In this document: piece by piece, positions 37,327 to 49,475 of the stretch
Position numbering within the stretch: the first letter of the stretch is position 1
Layout of the letters: each line of letters starts with the position of its first letter
DNA from: Adineta steineri
Taxonomy: Eukaryota > Rotifera > Eurotatoria > Adinetida > Adinetidae
Assembly: GCA_905250115.1 (NCBI GenBank)
Contig: CAJNOI010000119.1
Location: forward strand, 89,346 to 153,345
Direction of reading: 5' to 3'
Length of the DNA: 64,000 bases
Made by a program: the position numbers and the translations under genes
Notes under the pieces: model-generated
Seen by the model: the letters and a program-made list of their open reading frames with translations, nothing else
Told to the model about the DNA's origin: nothing
Databases searched by the model: none

Positions 37327-38279
37327 ATGAAGTTTGGTATTTATTTATTATTATTGGTCAATGTTGCTATAACATTAAGTAGGTTTTATATATAGTCTTT
37401 ATTTGTAGCTAGAGATTGTGAAAATCAGTATTAGTGTGACATGACGCTTTGATATCGAAATTTAGTATACTTTTTAGCTTCTTGTAAAAACAAATGTATT
37501 AAAACAACTCGTTTATATAGAGTATAACATAAACAGGAAAAACTCACTCACAAAAAATCAAGTCTTTCTATTAATACATACACTCGGTTATTACTAATTA
37601 TCCTAAGATAATAGTTTTTCGTCTTTTATATTTCTTCTGCCCATCTGTCTATTTATCCTACTGGGAAATATGTAAATGGAATTCATTCATTAATCGTTTA
37701 GAGACGAACAACAAAGCGACTGTTGAGAACTATCCGCGACCTATAAATCATGTGGGCATTTCAGTAACTGATATTGATGCCGCAATGTCTTGGTATCATG
37801 ATGTACTTGGCTTTACTGTTATCAGTACTGCAACAGATATTATCGTGAATAATTCGACAAGCATGGGAATATTATTGGGTCAAATGTACGGACGTGAAAT
37901 GAAGCACGTAAAAATGGGTCATATGACAGGAGGAAATGGTATCGGTCTCGAATTTTTTCAGTTTATCGATCCACCTACTCAACGTCCGAATATTACCACA
38001 AATACAAATGAGCAGTTTGAGTATACACGTGCTGGCTTTTTTCATATTTGTGTCACTGATCCTAATCCTGAAAGTCTTGTTCAACAAATAGTCGAAACTG
38101 GTGGAAAACAACTTAGTCCTATATTAAGTATCATTCCTAATGAAATTTATCAGGCTGTTTATTGTCTAGATCCATTTGGTAATCTTGTTGAGATCATGAG
38201 TGCGTCTTATGAACAAACATTAAGCAATCGTGATTCAAAAACAACAAGTATCAGTTCATCAGCTAGAAGAACTATTTAG
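37327..38279 (+). CDS. Secreted glyoxalase/VOC-superfamily protein
   Basis: Exon 1 (37327-37378) encodes a signal peptide (MKFGIYLLLLVNVAITL). A 323-bp intron separates it from exon 2 (37702-38279). The junction is phase 1 and gives 209 aa. One vicinal-oxygen-chelate domain follows: the start PRPINHVGISVTDIDAAMSW, then YHDVLGF (metal-ligand His in NHVG), a mid GLEFFQF (Glu ligand candidate), FFHICVTDPNP (second His) and the end YCLDPFGNLVEIMS (second Glu). These four positions form the metal site of glyoxalase I, fosfomycin-resistance and dioxygenase relatives. The bacterial-type VOC with a secretion signal suggests a small-molecule role outside the cell or in a vesicle; the substrate is unknown. 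A simple start at GTG 37752 would lose the first metal ligand. Confidence 0.8.
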
Positions 38280-38929
38280 TGGCTATTTTGTTTATGAACT
38301 ATATCTTGTACCTTCAATTCTTTTTCCGAACATAGCTTTAATAGATTCATTTTCAAATGCATTAGTTGGCCTTTCCAGTATGTGTTATCTATAGTTTTTC
38401 TTTTTCTTTTGTTTGTCATGACATCGATGATTCTGTCATACTAAACTTTACGATTACTCAAGATTTTTTCTCTTTGTTTTATGTATTATGCGGTAAAAAA
38501 CGAGATAATAAAATAAATTCTCGATTTTTATCTTTTGAATTCTTTTTTCTTGTCTGTATAGAATCAACTGAAATTTCCAACGATTCACATGACATCTCAA
38601 GAAATTAATAGTCTCGTAGTTTACCAAGCTAGTCAGTACTGACTATTTGTATTACAAGGAAAACTATTTTATAGGTGACATAACTATACGGTCGTTGCAT
38701 AAAAGTCCTGTGAGATCTTTAATCTTTGGTATGTCATTCAAGAAATTGAAACCTGCTTTAAGATAATAATCAAGAGAAGCGGGCCATGTGGCAACAAAGA
38801 AAACAAAAATGTTCTATACTAATTGTGACACTTTTTTTGTCCTGATTGTTTTAATAAAAAGTATAAAAAAAAGATTTATAAATTTAAACAAGAAAAATAA
38901 AAATAAAAATACAATTTTATTTATCTTTT
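38280..38929. other. Intergenic stretch between convergent genes
   Basis: AT-rich 3' flanks. I see no gene; the 80-codon ORF at 38366-38608 is Phe/Ser-rich low complexity. Confidence 0.45.
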
Positions 38930-41036
38930 TCAAAATTTGGTGACAATTTCTTTTTCGATCGTTGTCGTCGATTTCTTCTTCAACTCTCTTATATATTTCC
39001 ACCATAGTTGAATTAGATGACATGACATCAATATCACAAGTGATAATATAATCAACCATGCCTGAAATAAAAGAAATAATTTCATAAGATGATGATAACA
39101 AATACAATAACGACTTACTCTCCATGAGCGAGGTATATCATCTGTTAATTGAACTAAACCATATTGAATGGTAGCAACAACGCCAACAACAGTCCACATT
39201 ACACCAGTTAATGTGCCAATATACTTAGATGGAAAACTAAAAAGTTCATTTTTACTGAGTTCTTATTTTGATCTCCTTATAAAACACTTCTCTTAAGGTG
39301 ACAATTTTTTAAATAATACTCACAAGGTAGCTACAACCGCTTGACTTCCACCTACAATTGTCGCCCTAGCAATACAATTGATCACCAATGCTGGAATAAT
39401 CATACTTTTGTTTGCAAACATACACACAATACATGCCGCAACATTAATAAGCCACGCTATAGTCTGCATCAACGAAATATTAAATAATTTTTGTTTTTTA
39501 CCTAAATATTAAAATAATCTCAATAAAATTTAGAAATAAAAAAATTAATATCTTACTTTTGGCAGCTTTAAATCCAAGTAGAAAGCCATTTAAGGGACAA
39601 ATAACAATAGCAGCAATAGTAGATAAATTAAATGCAAACGTATATTTATTACCTAGAACGGAAAGATATCAAATACTTTAATTTTTGTAATATGTTAAAA
39701 AACTTCTTTTAATCGAATGGTGATTGATAACTTACTTAATACTGTATCTTGATTTGTGATATAGTACACCCATGGATACCATGTCACAGCAAGAAAAATT
39801 CCTGGTAATAACAGAATACTTAAAAATAGTACTACTAACAGATATAATGGACTTGTTAAATACTGCCATACACCATTTCGTTTTAAAATTCTTGTATACC
39901 ATTTCATTTTGTCTACTTGAGTATTATCCGGCAAATCGTCATCATCTTAATAGAAAAATAAAACATATATATAGAATACGAGAAACTGTATTTCTTAAAT
40001 TGATATACCAGTAGTAATAGCTGGAGCAGTAATTTTCTTTTCTAATTTAGTGTTGAATTTATAAGGTAGATTTAAAATAGGAAATTTCCAATCAAGATAT
40101 ACGAATGAACTGATGAATAATAATACACCAAATGACATCCATATGTAAGATAATTGTTGTAATGTAATCTTACCAGCATCAATTAAAGTCTAAAATAAAT
40201 AAATATTTCATTTTGTTTAATACGAGAATAAAAAAAACTTCTTGAATAAAATTGATCTTTTTTAGTTTGAATGAAAAGCCTTTTTTTACATACCTGAAAT
40301 ATTGAATACCACATTGTTGCTGATGTACATGCTCCTGCGAATAATGCAGATACTAATGCTCTTGATTTTGAAAAATAATCACTTGAAGTGTAGGCTGTCA
40401 ATAAAACTATGATACCAGACAATGATGATAATGCTGTATGCACATATAAAAGTGAATCTCTTCCTAATAGAAATAATAATTTGTCATATTTTTATAAATA
40501 AATCTACATACTTACCAGGTGCGACTAGTGCTAATGCTAACCATCCGACAATATGAAAAATTCTAAAAAAAAATATCGAATCTGAGAAAACAAGAGATGG
40601 ATAATATATTTACATTCCAATTAGTTTAACAAGTCGACATCCAAATCGATCAATTAATGGTCCGATAACCACTGCTGGGATTTCAAATAGTATAATACCT
40701 AATGTTAATGCATTCTAAAAGCACATGCATAGACGTAAATCGAATAACTGTCATTTCAGCATATATACATACTTGATAATAGCGTGTTTGGAGTCCTTCA
40801 CATGATGATTGTCCACTTTCTGTTCCAGTCATATTCAATGATGATGATGAACAATCACTGCTATTGCCGTAAATCCCATATTGAGGTAATATTTGAAATA
40901 ATGCTGGAAAACCAAATATAGTTCCACCAACTAAATTTACTTCAATCAGAAGCCATACAACACCAGACCATTTACGAAATCGATGACGGATTTTTTTATC
41001 TTCAGTCGTTGTTATTGTAGTATCTTCCATTTTCAT
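38930..41036 (-). CDS. SLC43-like (LAT3/LAT4/EEG1-type) membrane transporter
   Basis: Multi-exon MFS-fold transporter starting at ATG 41036, with a second in-frame ATG two codons on, and ending at TGA 38930. The N-terminus is cytoplasmic and hydrophilic (about 25 residues), then comes helix 1 (VVWLLIEVNLVGGTIFGFPAL). The long loop after it holds NSS and NMT glycosylation sites and paired Cys (SDCSSSS, SSCEG), as in SLC43 proteins. The conserved MFS loop 2-3 reads IDRFGCR. Helices then continue through YTSSDYFSKSRA, a central charged loop near 40.0 kb, and a C-half with ATIVGGSQAVVATLFPSKY and GVMWTVVGVV. The SLC43 members known in vertebrates carry large neutral amino acids or purines by facilitated diffusion at the plasma membrane. 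About nine short introns of 50-70 bp are seen. The exact orthologue is not assigned. Confidence 0.75.
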
Positions 41037-41666
41037 TCACAACTAAAAGCAAGAATGAAAATCATATTTAATATATTGAATATCTTACTTTGAAACAACA
41101 ACACATCTTCGAGAGGATTTTTGTTTATAGAATATATTAATATTTGATTCGAAACCTGTAAGTACTTCACTTTATATAATATATTTATTGTTCACTTCCT
41201 TTATTTAATGAATAAGAATATTATTTTTTATCTGATTATTCCCAACATATCTATTAATAACTTTATTTTAATGGTTTTTTTCTTCCGAGTATGATATTTC
41301 TAAAAAACCATGGTCGGTTCACATAGTTGGTCATGATATATTTTATTTACTACCCACATAATGAAAATCTTGCCGATTCAGGTAGAAAGTTGCGCAATTG
41401 AAACAGAAGAACGAAAGGAATCTTTCGTACATTTGATATTTATCAGTACTTACTAATTATGTTTATGACAAGAATATATTCATTTTTTTACTTCCGTTTT
41501 CTGTCATACGTTAATGATATTCAAAAACTTCCAACTAGATAATTATTATTCCTATAAAAGCTGACACTCAAATTGTCACTTATTTCATTATACCAAAACA
41601 ATCCATATAAGTCATAAACCAACTCATTGCAATTGTTTCTTGCTTATTATACAGATACCCGACGAA
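41037..41666. other. Divergent promoter region, transporter / AHCY-like
   Basis: 630 bp between divergently transcribed genes. I see no repeat or RNA, and promoter elements cannot be placed with confidence. Confidence 0.45.
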
Positions 41667-44359
41667 ATGAACTCGAAACGAAAAGTAAGCGTAAGTTTTG
41701 AATGTATACAAGAACAAGAACGTTTGGAAACCTCATTAGAAGCAGTTCCTAAACAAAAAAAACGTTTCCATCGATCTTCGAGCAAACAAAACCATGGTAA
41801 GTCAAATTATAAAAAAACGTTTTTATTAAATAATAGATAAATTAATAATTATCTAAAGTTTTCTATACTATAAATGTTTTTATTTCTGTAACCGATTAAA
41901 ATTTAATCAATGAATATTCAATAGACTAAATAATAATATACAGTAGTTATTGATAAAAAATAGCTTTACAAAAAGGCTTTCTATATTCACTAAAGATTTT
42001 AATTATTCAGAATCTAAACTAGTTATTACACTGAGAGTGCAAATGTAGATGTGTGTGTTAATACAATAAAATATTCATATCCATTCTCACCCATTTCTGT
42101 AGTCACAACCATATTTACCAGGTACAGAGTATTAGAGTTAGCTAATATGTAATTTTTTCTCTCTGCTGGCTCTATTAATCTAGAAGAAATACCGATATAC
42201 GATTAGCAGTTTATTCAATGAGTTTATAGAAAATTTACACGGTCTAGCAAACTATAATTAAATTATTGAATTGTTAAATTAATCATTGATCTCATTAATT
42301 CTATTCAATACTATCAGTAAATTCTTCAGGAATTACGAGAACTTACAGTTATAATAGCATATACTTGTTAATATATTAAAATGACTTTGTTCTCATCTTT
42401 TAGTTTCAAAAGGACATGCACAAAAACAACATCAAGAAAAAATTCCGTTTTGTGATGATATGACTGATAAATTAACTTATAAAATTACTGATATCAATCT
42501 GGCTGAATCGGGTAGAAAACTTATATCAATGGCTGAGGCTGAAATGCCAGGAGTGATGCAATTGAAAAAAATTCATGGTCCTAAGAAACCATTGAAGGGT
42601 GTTCGTCTTGCTGGATGTTTACATGTAACAGCACAAACAGCAGTTATGATAGAAGCGTTACGGGAAATGGGTGCACAAGTAAGTTATCTATTCATCTTAT
42701 CGCTTCTTTAAATTCTAAGATACAATTATTATTGGATCATAGATTCAGTGGAGTTGTTGCAATCCATTATCAACACAAGATAACATAGCAGCGGCATTGG
42801 CTAAAGCTGGAATATCCATTTATGCATGGCAAGGTGAAACTGATGAAGAAAAACTATGGTGTATAGATCAGGTTAATAACAATAATTTACTATTCTTATC
42901 TTCTTATCGCTAACATTCTCTATGAATTATTAGGAAGTATCATAAACACCTATCGCTTGAAAAAAGAATAAAATCTTAACGATTTTTTGCATGATTTATT
43001 ATTTGACACTTGATCATATGACAATTTGTTTCTTCGATCACAGCTATATTCTTCCTTCTCTATTTTAAAGTACAGATACAGTTGAAACTACAGCGACAAA
43101 ATTTAAGAAAATCTTAGAAAAAATTGCTTCTTTTTCGAAATATCATGATCAGGGAGATATATCTTTGTTCTCTTCTAGACAATTTATTTTCCTGATGGTC
43201 AACCATTGAATGCAATATTAGATGATGGTTGTAATTTAACACGAATCGTACATGAAAAATATCCCCATTTGACAAGTGGTATACATGGTAGTAGTGAAGA
43301 GACAACAGCTGGTATTACAAAATTACGTAAATTATTAAAAGATAAAAGATTAAAAATTCCAATAATTAATGTCAATGATAGTGTAACTAAATCAAAATTT
43401 GATAATAATTATGGATGTGGTGAAGGTGTCATTGATGGAATTAAACGAGCTACAGATGTAATGATTGGAGGAAAAAATGTTGTAATTATTGGATATGGTA
43501 ATGTAGGTAAAGGATGTGCAAAAGCATTTAGTGGTTTTGGAGCACGAGTAGTTATTATCGAAGTTGATCCAATTTGTGCTTTACAAGCTACAATGGATGG
43601 TAAGTTACATATATATATATATATATATATTCTATATGTTCTTTATAATGATGTATTGTTCCAGGACATCAAGTGATAACGATGGTCGAAGCATGTAAAA
43701 TTGGTCAAATATATGTAACAGCGACTGGTTCAACTAATTTGATTCGTGAAGAACATATGATGGAAATGTGTGATATGGCTATTTTATGTAATATCGGTTC
43801 AGGTCAAACAGAAATTGATATTGCATGGTTAAAAGCTAATGCAGTAAAAATTGAAAATATTAAACCACAAGTATACTTTATCTAACTACAAAAACAAAAT
43901 TTTAATATACTTATTTATGTTGTTATAGCTTGATATTTATCATTTATCGAATGGTCGTGCTCTCATTGTACCAGCTGACGGTCGTGTGATTAATCTTTGT
44001 AAGTATAATCAATAACAATAAAATATTGTAATGTTTATGAACGTTTAGCTTGTGCACACGGTAATCCAAGTTTCGTTATGAGCAATTCACTATCGAATCA
44101 AATCTTAGCACATATTGAATTGTTTACCAAAAAAGGTCAATATCCAGTTGGAATTCATACTCTTCCAAAAATTGTTAGTGATATTATATTTCAAGAAAAA
44201 TATTTTTTTCTCTCTTTTCTCTTTTAGTTAGATGAAATGGTAGCCAGGACACATTTGGAGTATTTAGGTGTTCATTTAGACAAATTGACAAAGATACAAT
44301 CAGCATATATAGATGTACATCCTGATGGTCCTTATAAGTCGGATGACTACCGCTACTGA
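41667..44359 (+). CDS. AHCYL1: Adenosylhomocysteinase-like protein (AHCYL/IRBIT type)
   Basis: Eight exons: 41667-41796, 42404-42678, 42743-42871, 43179-43599, 43665-43870, 43929-43998, 44049-44173 and 44228-44359. All phases match, giving 495 aa. A Ser/Lys-rich N-terminal extension of about 55 residues precedes the SAH-hydrolase fold, as in AHCYL (IRBIT) proteins, which regulate IP3 receptors and transporters. The core has [14 protein letters not shown] (Gln where true hydrolases have Glu, as in AHCYL), [13 protein letters not shown] with the catalytic Lys/Asp region, the NAD-binding [13 protein letters not shown], and the C-terminal ...KSDDYRY typical of the superfamily. The loop before TEID reads GSGQ rather than the GHFD of active enzymes. 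Loss of hydrolase activity is therefore likely. Intron 1 (607 bp) contains a degenerate telomere-like element, and intron 4 a TA repeat. Confidence 0.88.
42032..42098. repeat. Degenerate telomere-like mini-element in AHCY-like intron 1
   Basis: GAGAGTGCAAATGTAGATGTG on the left and CCATTCTCACCCATTTC on the right around an AT-rich spacer. The arms match the family only weakly. Confidence 0.35.
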
Positions 44360-44562
44360 TCATTTATGTAACATCAAAACTAGATAAACACGAAAAGCTT
44401 TATATTTATTTGTAAAAATAGAATAAGAAGTATAAAATAGAAAGTCTTATTTTTTTTTTATTTTTTTATTTAAAATTCATAAATAATTGCTGTTTATCTA
44501 TTTATTATAGATTATCCTATATTATATAGATTTCAAACAAACTTTCTGTAGTTACTTACATT

Positions 44563-45492
44563 ATGTTACTGAATATCAGCCTTGTCCTTATTTTCAACAT
44601 CTTTTGCAAGATTCAATTTACTAGTCAGATATCCATACAAAATATCGATAATAATCAGTTTATTACGTTCACGTCTACTTCACACAATATATACCGAAGA
44701 AATTCAGGTAATTTTAATCGTAGAGTCAAAACCAACAGAATGTAACTGGACTTTTGATTTTTTTCAGTTCATAAGATAATTACTGATGAACATATTGATA
44801 CGATATTAGAGAAACTTGGTAGATATTTCTTTCTATTCTTTCAATAACAGTTATTAACTGTTCATCGTCCTTTAGGTTCATCAGCAACAAACTTTACGAC
44901 AGAAATACCACCTTCATCAACAACAATAGAGGTGTCCTTTTCATCGTTTACAACAGATCTATCTTCACCATTTACAATAACAACATCTGCATCTAGTAAT
45001 CAATCATACGCTATTCCTTTATTTCAAACTAAGCGTTTGCCTATTAATCCTGATATTGTCGCACCCGATGGTTCACTAGTGCGTAATTTATTATCAACAA
45101 ATGGTGGTAGTATGGCACAATTTGATCTACCTCCTGGAATGATATCAAATGCTGTTGAACATCGAAATGTTTATGAAATATGGTATTTTTTATCGGGTCA
45201 AGGAGAATTTTGGCGTAAACAAAATGATAAAGAAGAAGTTGTAAACGTCGACAGCAATGTATGCATTACTATACCAGTCGGCACACAATTTCAGTTTCGT
45301 ACAATTGGACAAAAAACTCTCGTGGCAGTGGCAATTACCATGCCACCATGGCCAGGAAACGATGAAGCTATGCCAAGGCAAGGTATCTGGAATGCAAGTT
45401 TAACTGGAGTTGGAAACTCATCAACAATGTTATTTGATTTTAACTATTTATTTATGAGTATTATCATCTTCTTCACTGTAATAATATTCTGA
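44563..45492 (+). CDS. Extracellular membrane-anchored cupin protein
   Basis: Three exons (44563-44707, 44768-44818, 44876-45492), phase 1 at both joins, 270 aa. There is a signal peptide (about 1-20), then a Thr/Ser-rich region of about 80 residues, likely O-glycosylated. A single cupin-2 barrel lies at about 135-225: LPPGMISNAVEHRNVYEIWYF is cupin motif 1 with one His, Asn in place of the second His, and the Glu. Motif 2 is the CITIPVGTQFQFR region. The C-terminus ends in a hydrophobic helix (LFMSIIIFFTVIIF) after a small-residue stretch, suggesting a GPI anchor or tail anchor. The barrel resembles bacterial cupins of the HRxVEExWYxLxGxGE type, so transfer and later fusion to animal secretion signals is plausible. 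The ligand is unknown, and a complete metal triad is uncertain. Confidence 0.72.
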
Positions 45493-45662
45493 GTTTGTTA
45501 TATATTTTCATTATTAATTAAAATAAAATAGAACTAATAATTGATTTTATGCTTTAAATTCCAGATTGTATTCTATATGCGTAAAACTTGAAAAGATATA
45601 AATCATGTTCATGATAAATACCGATAGATTCTTATTAAACAACTAAATAAAACATAGATGAA

Positions 45663-45735
45663 TTGAGGGCGTGAATGAAGGTGAGAGTATATGTTCACGA
45701 AAACAACAAAATCTGCTCATACCCAAGCTTTCAAG
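45663..45735. repeat. Telomere-like mini-element, diverged
   Basis: TTGAGGGCGTGAATGAAGGTG on the left; CTCATACCCAAGCTTTCAAG on the right. The outer ends TTGAG and TTCAA/CTTTCAAG keep the family terminus while the G/C arms are eroded. Confidence 0.5.
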
Positions 45736-45788
45736 CATTGGAAAATGTCTACATGATAATATAAAGAGAAATTATATATTTAAGTATT

Positions 45789-45843
45789 AGGGTGTGGATG
45801 TGCTTGATGAGATCAATCTTGTATCCACACTCACCCACACCCT
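45789..45843. repeat. Telomere-like fold-back mini-element
   Basis: AGGGTGTGGATGTGCTTGATG, short spacer, CCACACTCACCCACACCCTT. The arms pair well. It lies only about 50 bp from the element at 45663-45735. Confidence 0.7.
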
Positions 45844-46058
45844 TGTAAAAGTTTTATTTATTTTACAGTCAAAGCTATGATTATCATTAAAGTATTTATT
45901 ATAGAATAAACTTAACTTTTATAATTACAAGTTAAACCGAAAAGTATTGAAAATATTAATGTTAGTAGGAATCAAGTACAGCTCAATAGAAACTCGATAT
46001 TTTTCTTGTTTATATAGAATGAAGAGTCTAATTTTAATTGGACAAATCATGGTTTCAT

Positions 46059-46421
46059 CTATTCATAAATGTATTCACGAATCCAATTCTGACAATTTTC
46101 TCCATTTGGCTCTAACAAGTAAATATCTCCAGCATTATTTGAATCTAATGCGCCACCAGTTGCAACATTTATAATACGAAGACTATCAAATCTCCATCTT
46201 TGATGTGCACTTCCATTTCCAGGTAATGCACAAACTTCACCTTTACCATCACTGTCTAAGTATAAACCAGTTGCAAAATTTTTTAAATTGATACTATTGT
46301 CAACAGTATTTATTATTTCCCATACTTGATATAAATCATTATTGGCTCTATTTCCATATGCCTCTCCAGCACCATTGGAGTCTAGTCGACGTTCGGTTTG
46401 AGCATTTAGAAATCTTATCAT
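46059..46421 (-). CDS. Single-domain ricin-B-type lectin
   Basis: A single-exon ORF of 120 aa forming one beta-trefoil of the ricin-B (carbohydrate-binding) type. The three pseudo-repeats are visible: ...RLDSNGAGEAYGNRANNDLYQ-W, ...YLDSDGKGEVCALPGNGSAHQRW and ...ALDSNNAGDIYLLEPNGENCQNW. Each has the LDS-N/D-x-x-G core and the QxW motif (QVW, QRW, QNW). There is no signal peptide and no attached catalytic chain, so it is a lectin by itself. It probably binds galactose-type sugars in the cytosol or by unconventional export. The intronless single-domain form is common in bacteria and fungi, and transfer is possible. The start at 46421 leaves the first strand intact. Confidence 0.82.
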   Translation of the reverse strand: MIRFLNAQTERRLDSNGAGEAYGNRANNDLYQVWEIINTVDNSINLKNFATGLYLDSDGKGEVCALPGNGSAHQRWRFDSLRIINVATGGALDSNNAGDIYLLEPNGENCQNWIREYIYE

Positions 46422-48046
46422 TGTTTTAGAAAAGATTTTTCAAAGAAAATTCTAAAATATAAACTAGAATAATTTTTTTGCTAAACAAATATAAGTGTTA
46501 ATGTGAGTAACATATAGCAATTATAAGCTCGACTGCAATTTATTTTTTAAAATCAGATCGAAACCAAATAGAACATTGTATCTGCATTGAAAAGATTTTT
46601 TAATGTTGGAAATTTTTGTTGTAGGATTAAAACGTAACAATGATGATTGTCTACTTACGATCAAAGTAATATACGATAAAGAAGATTGTTTTCGTCTGAC
46701 CAGTAGTTGTTTATCTCGAGTATATATACCAGTTACGTCTTGAAGTTCGATTAAGAAAGAAATGAAATATCAATGTATTACGTTTCTTGCGTTTCTTGCG
46801 TAGGTGAAAAAAATAGACGAGCAACAAGTCAAGAACGATGACAATTAAGAAAGAAAGAAAGAAAGAATAAAAAAAATGTAAAAAAACAATCGCATTTATA
46901 TATAGTGACATGGTATTGGATATTTCACAGAACGAAAAGAATATGAATAATAATGAAGGAAGAAAAGTACAACAATACAGAAAGTTCCAATATACATTAA
47001 CATAGTGATAAGGGAAATTTCCGTAGGTAGTTGACAGTATTTCACAATACCTTTAAAATCAAGGATATGGCTGTGCATCTGAGTGGTTGTAAATATAATA
47101 TTAATCTCATCAAGCATACCCACACTCACTCGAGTTCCGAGAATTAAAGGGAAATCGATTTCTGCAGTGTTCAACATTGCGGAATAGAATGACTCTTCAC
47201 CGAAGAGGGCGTAACATTTAACATGAAAATATCACCAGAAAATCGAAAATCAGAAACTTACTCGGATAAATAGTTTATTTTGATGATTTATGAGCGATTT
47301 TTATTGCACAGAGAGGTTACAAATATGTTTAGTATACCGTTAAAATATTACTGATAGCTTCAGTTACCTCAATGAAGATCAATGATATTTGATAGTCTGC
47401 ATGTTGACGATATACTTTTCGATGACAAACATACTCATCAATAAATCTACTAAAAGAACTAAGAATATCACTAGATTATTAAAAAAAAGAGTGAAACAGG
47501 ATAAGTTACATTTTTCGTGGATTCTTTTTTATTTTATTGGAAAAGTAATGATATGTTATACACGCTGGATATTAAAAAATTCAATCACCTAAAATTTATA
47601 ATATCTTGTATTTTTGTTTCGCACGTACTATAATACTTTTCAATCAACAATTTTAGTTCATAAAATGCACTTTTAGAAATAACAAGACATTTTATGTCAG
47701 AATAAACTAAGAGCTATAATACAAAAATTATCAATCGACTAACGTAGTTTATAATTATACTCTGTTACTAATGCTCTATATTTTCTATTCAGTTTTCTAA
47801 ATATACAATATAATACTTCGTTAGAATAATTATTATACGTTACAGAATTAAAATAAAAGAGATAATTATTTTTACCGAAAGTAACATGAAGACTATTATA
47901 ATAGAAAGCATTCAACAATTATTTTTTATTTAATTATATCTGTGTAGAAAAAAACTTGTGAGGTAATGTGAAAGTGAAATAGAACTATGTAACTTCATTG
48001 CTGATATAAAAAACATACATAATTTTAATTTCTGTTATATTGAACA
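46422..48046. other. Intergenic stretch before the receptor cluster
   Basis: No supported gene; the ORFs here are low-complexity. There is a GAAA-rich tract near 46850-46870 and a telomere-like element at 47059-47134. TATAAA-like sequence at about 48004-48010 lies about 40 bp upstream of the first receptor's ATG. Confidence 0.5.
47059..47134. repeat. Telomere-like mini-element, diverged
   Basis: TCAAGGATATGGCTGTGCATC on the left and CAAGCATACCCACACTCACTC on the right around a spacer that contains TAAATATAATATTAATC. Confidence 0.45.
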
Positions 48047-49093
48047 ATGTCCTCTACAGCTAACAGTTACTACTATGAGCTACTTACGATTATACCTATC
48101 TATCTTTCTCGATATGTAAGTAGTGTATTGTATATTGTTGGAAATATTGGAAACTTGTTAACTATCTCATTATTTCTACAAAAATCTTGGAGAAAAAATG
48201 TTTGTGTCTTCTATTTTCTTGTTTGTCTTCTATCAAATACTATCTATATAAATTCATCTGTAATTGGATCTATTTTTACGATTGGTTTTAATATTGATCT
48301 TACAATTTCTAGTGTTGTTTTGTGTAAATTATATGTCTATATATCCTATTTATGTTCAGCTTTTTTTCCGATTATACTTATTCTTGCATCAATTGATCGT
48401 TTGTTAATTTCATCTCAAAATGTTGATACACGTCTCTATAGCTCAAAACGTTTAGCTTATTTTTCTATATCTATAGCTATTTTTATATGTGTTGTCTTCT
48501 ATTTTCATGTACTTATTAAATTTAATATTCAAGAAATCTATCCCGGTGTTTTTATTTGTTATTATGATCTTTCAAAGTTTTATCTCGCTTTTTCAACATA
48601 TTCTGATATAATATTGATTGTTATTATATCATTTGTCCTAGTTATTTTATCAGTTCTTTCTTTTAAAAATGTTCGTCATATTCAAACTGTTCCACGTCAA
48701 GAACGTCGTCAAATTCGAACAATGAACAAAAAAGATTTTCAATTACTACGTTGTTTATATATACACAACATTATGTTTATTATCTGCAGTATTCTAACAT
48801 TGATAAATATCGGCTATGGCACAGCAATAAAATATCAAACAGTAACTCCATTTGAACAAGCGATACAGACATTTCTAACTTTATTGAGTATTTTTGTACA
48901 TTCAATTCCGTTTTGCACAAGTTTCATTATATTCATCAGCATGTCAAGAGCTTTTCGATTGGAACTCAAACGTTTTTTTTATCGGATATATGGTAAACAT
49001 TTTCCAACTATGCGAGATGAAAATAATCATCAACAAGTATCATCAAGAAAGAATATAGAACTACGTCGTGTTGTTAGTACTATTGTTGCATGA
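48047..49093 (+). CDS. Intronless 7TM receptor, cluster member 1
   Basis: A 348-residue single-exon receptor with seven hydrophobic helices (about 24-46, 56-80, 92-117, 136-158, 180-206, 246-268, 285-306). Helix 1 has GNIGNLL. Helix 3 has a Cys near its start (VLCKLY) and a partner Cys in loop 2 (FICYYDL), so the usual disulphide is possible. The DRY position reads ASIDRLLISS. The long third cytoplasmic loop is basic and strongly conserved in the cluster (PRQERRQIRTMNKKDFQLLR). Helix 7 lacks NPxxY, and a basic amphipathic stretch follows. This is a rhodopsin-like fold of a bdelloid-type family with no known ligand. Its loop resembles members 4 and 5 more than 2 and 3. Its 3' end and downstream flank are duplicated at 54769. 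Confidence 0.88.
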   Translation: MSSTANSYYYELLTIIPIYLSRYVSSVLYIVGNIGNLLTISLFLQKSWRKNVCVFYFLVCLLSNTIYINSSVIGSIFTIGFNIDLTISSVVLCKLYVYISYLCSAFFPIILILASIDRLLISSQNVDTRLYSSKRLAYFSISIAIFICVVFYFHVLIKFNIQEIYPGVFICYYDLSKFYLAFSTYSDIILIVIISFVLVILSVLSFKNVRHIQTVPRQERRQIRTMNKKDFQLLRCLYIHNIMFIICSILTLINIGYGTAIKYQTVTPFEQAIQTFLTLLSIFVHSIPFCTSFIIFISMSRAFRLELKRFFYRIYGKHFPTMRDENNHQQVSSRKNIELRRVVSTIVA

Positions 49094-49475
49094 ATTTATC
49101 TAATAACTAAATAAATGTTATTTCAATTAATGCATCAAATATTTTAATATACTTGATTAAGTTAAATTAATGAATGCATGACAAATAAAAGCCTTCAAAA
49201 AGAATAACTAACTCCGTCATAGAAATAATTAGAAGACATATTTAGTTTTCAATGAAAAAAATGATTTCATAATCGTATAGGAAGTAAAAATGGAAAGTTT
49301 CATTGATAATAGTAGAAAGAATTTCATGATGTTTATTTAAAAGAAAATGATTTTACTGTTTTTTACAGACTTTTCTTGTAAAGATATGAATTTATCATCA
49401 CAAGGTAATTAAAACTATATGGAAGATACTTCCATTTCTTTGACATAACGAGTTCAGTTGTCATTTATTTCATAA

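Larger units (their letters stand above)
45493..46058. other. Intergenic stretch with two telomere-like elements
   Basis: No gene. The only structure is the pair of mini-elements at 45663-45735 and 45789-45843. Confidence 0.5.
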
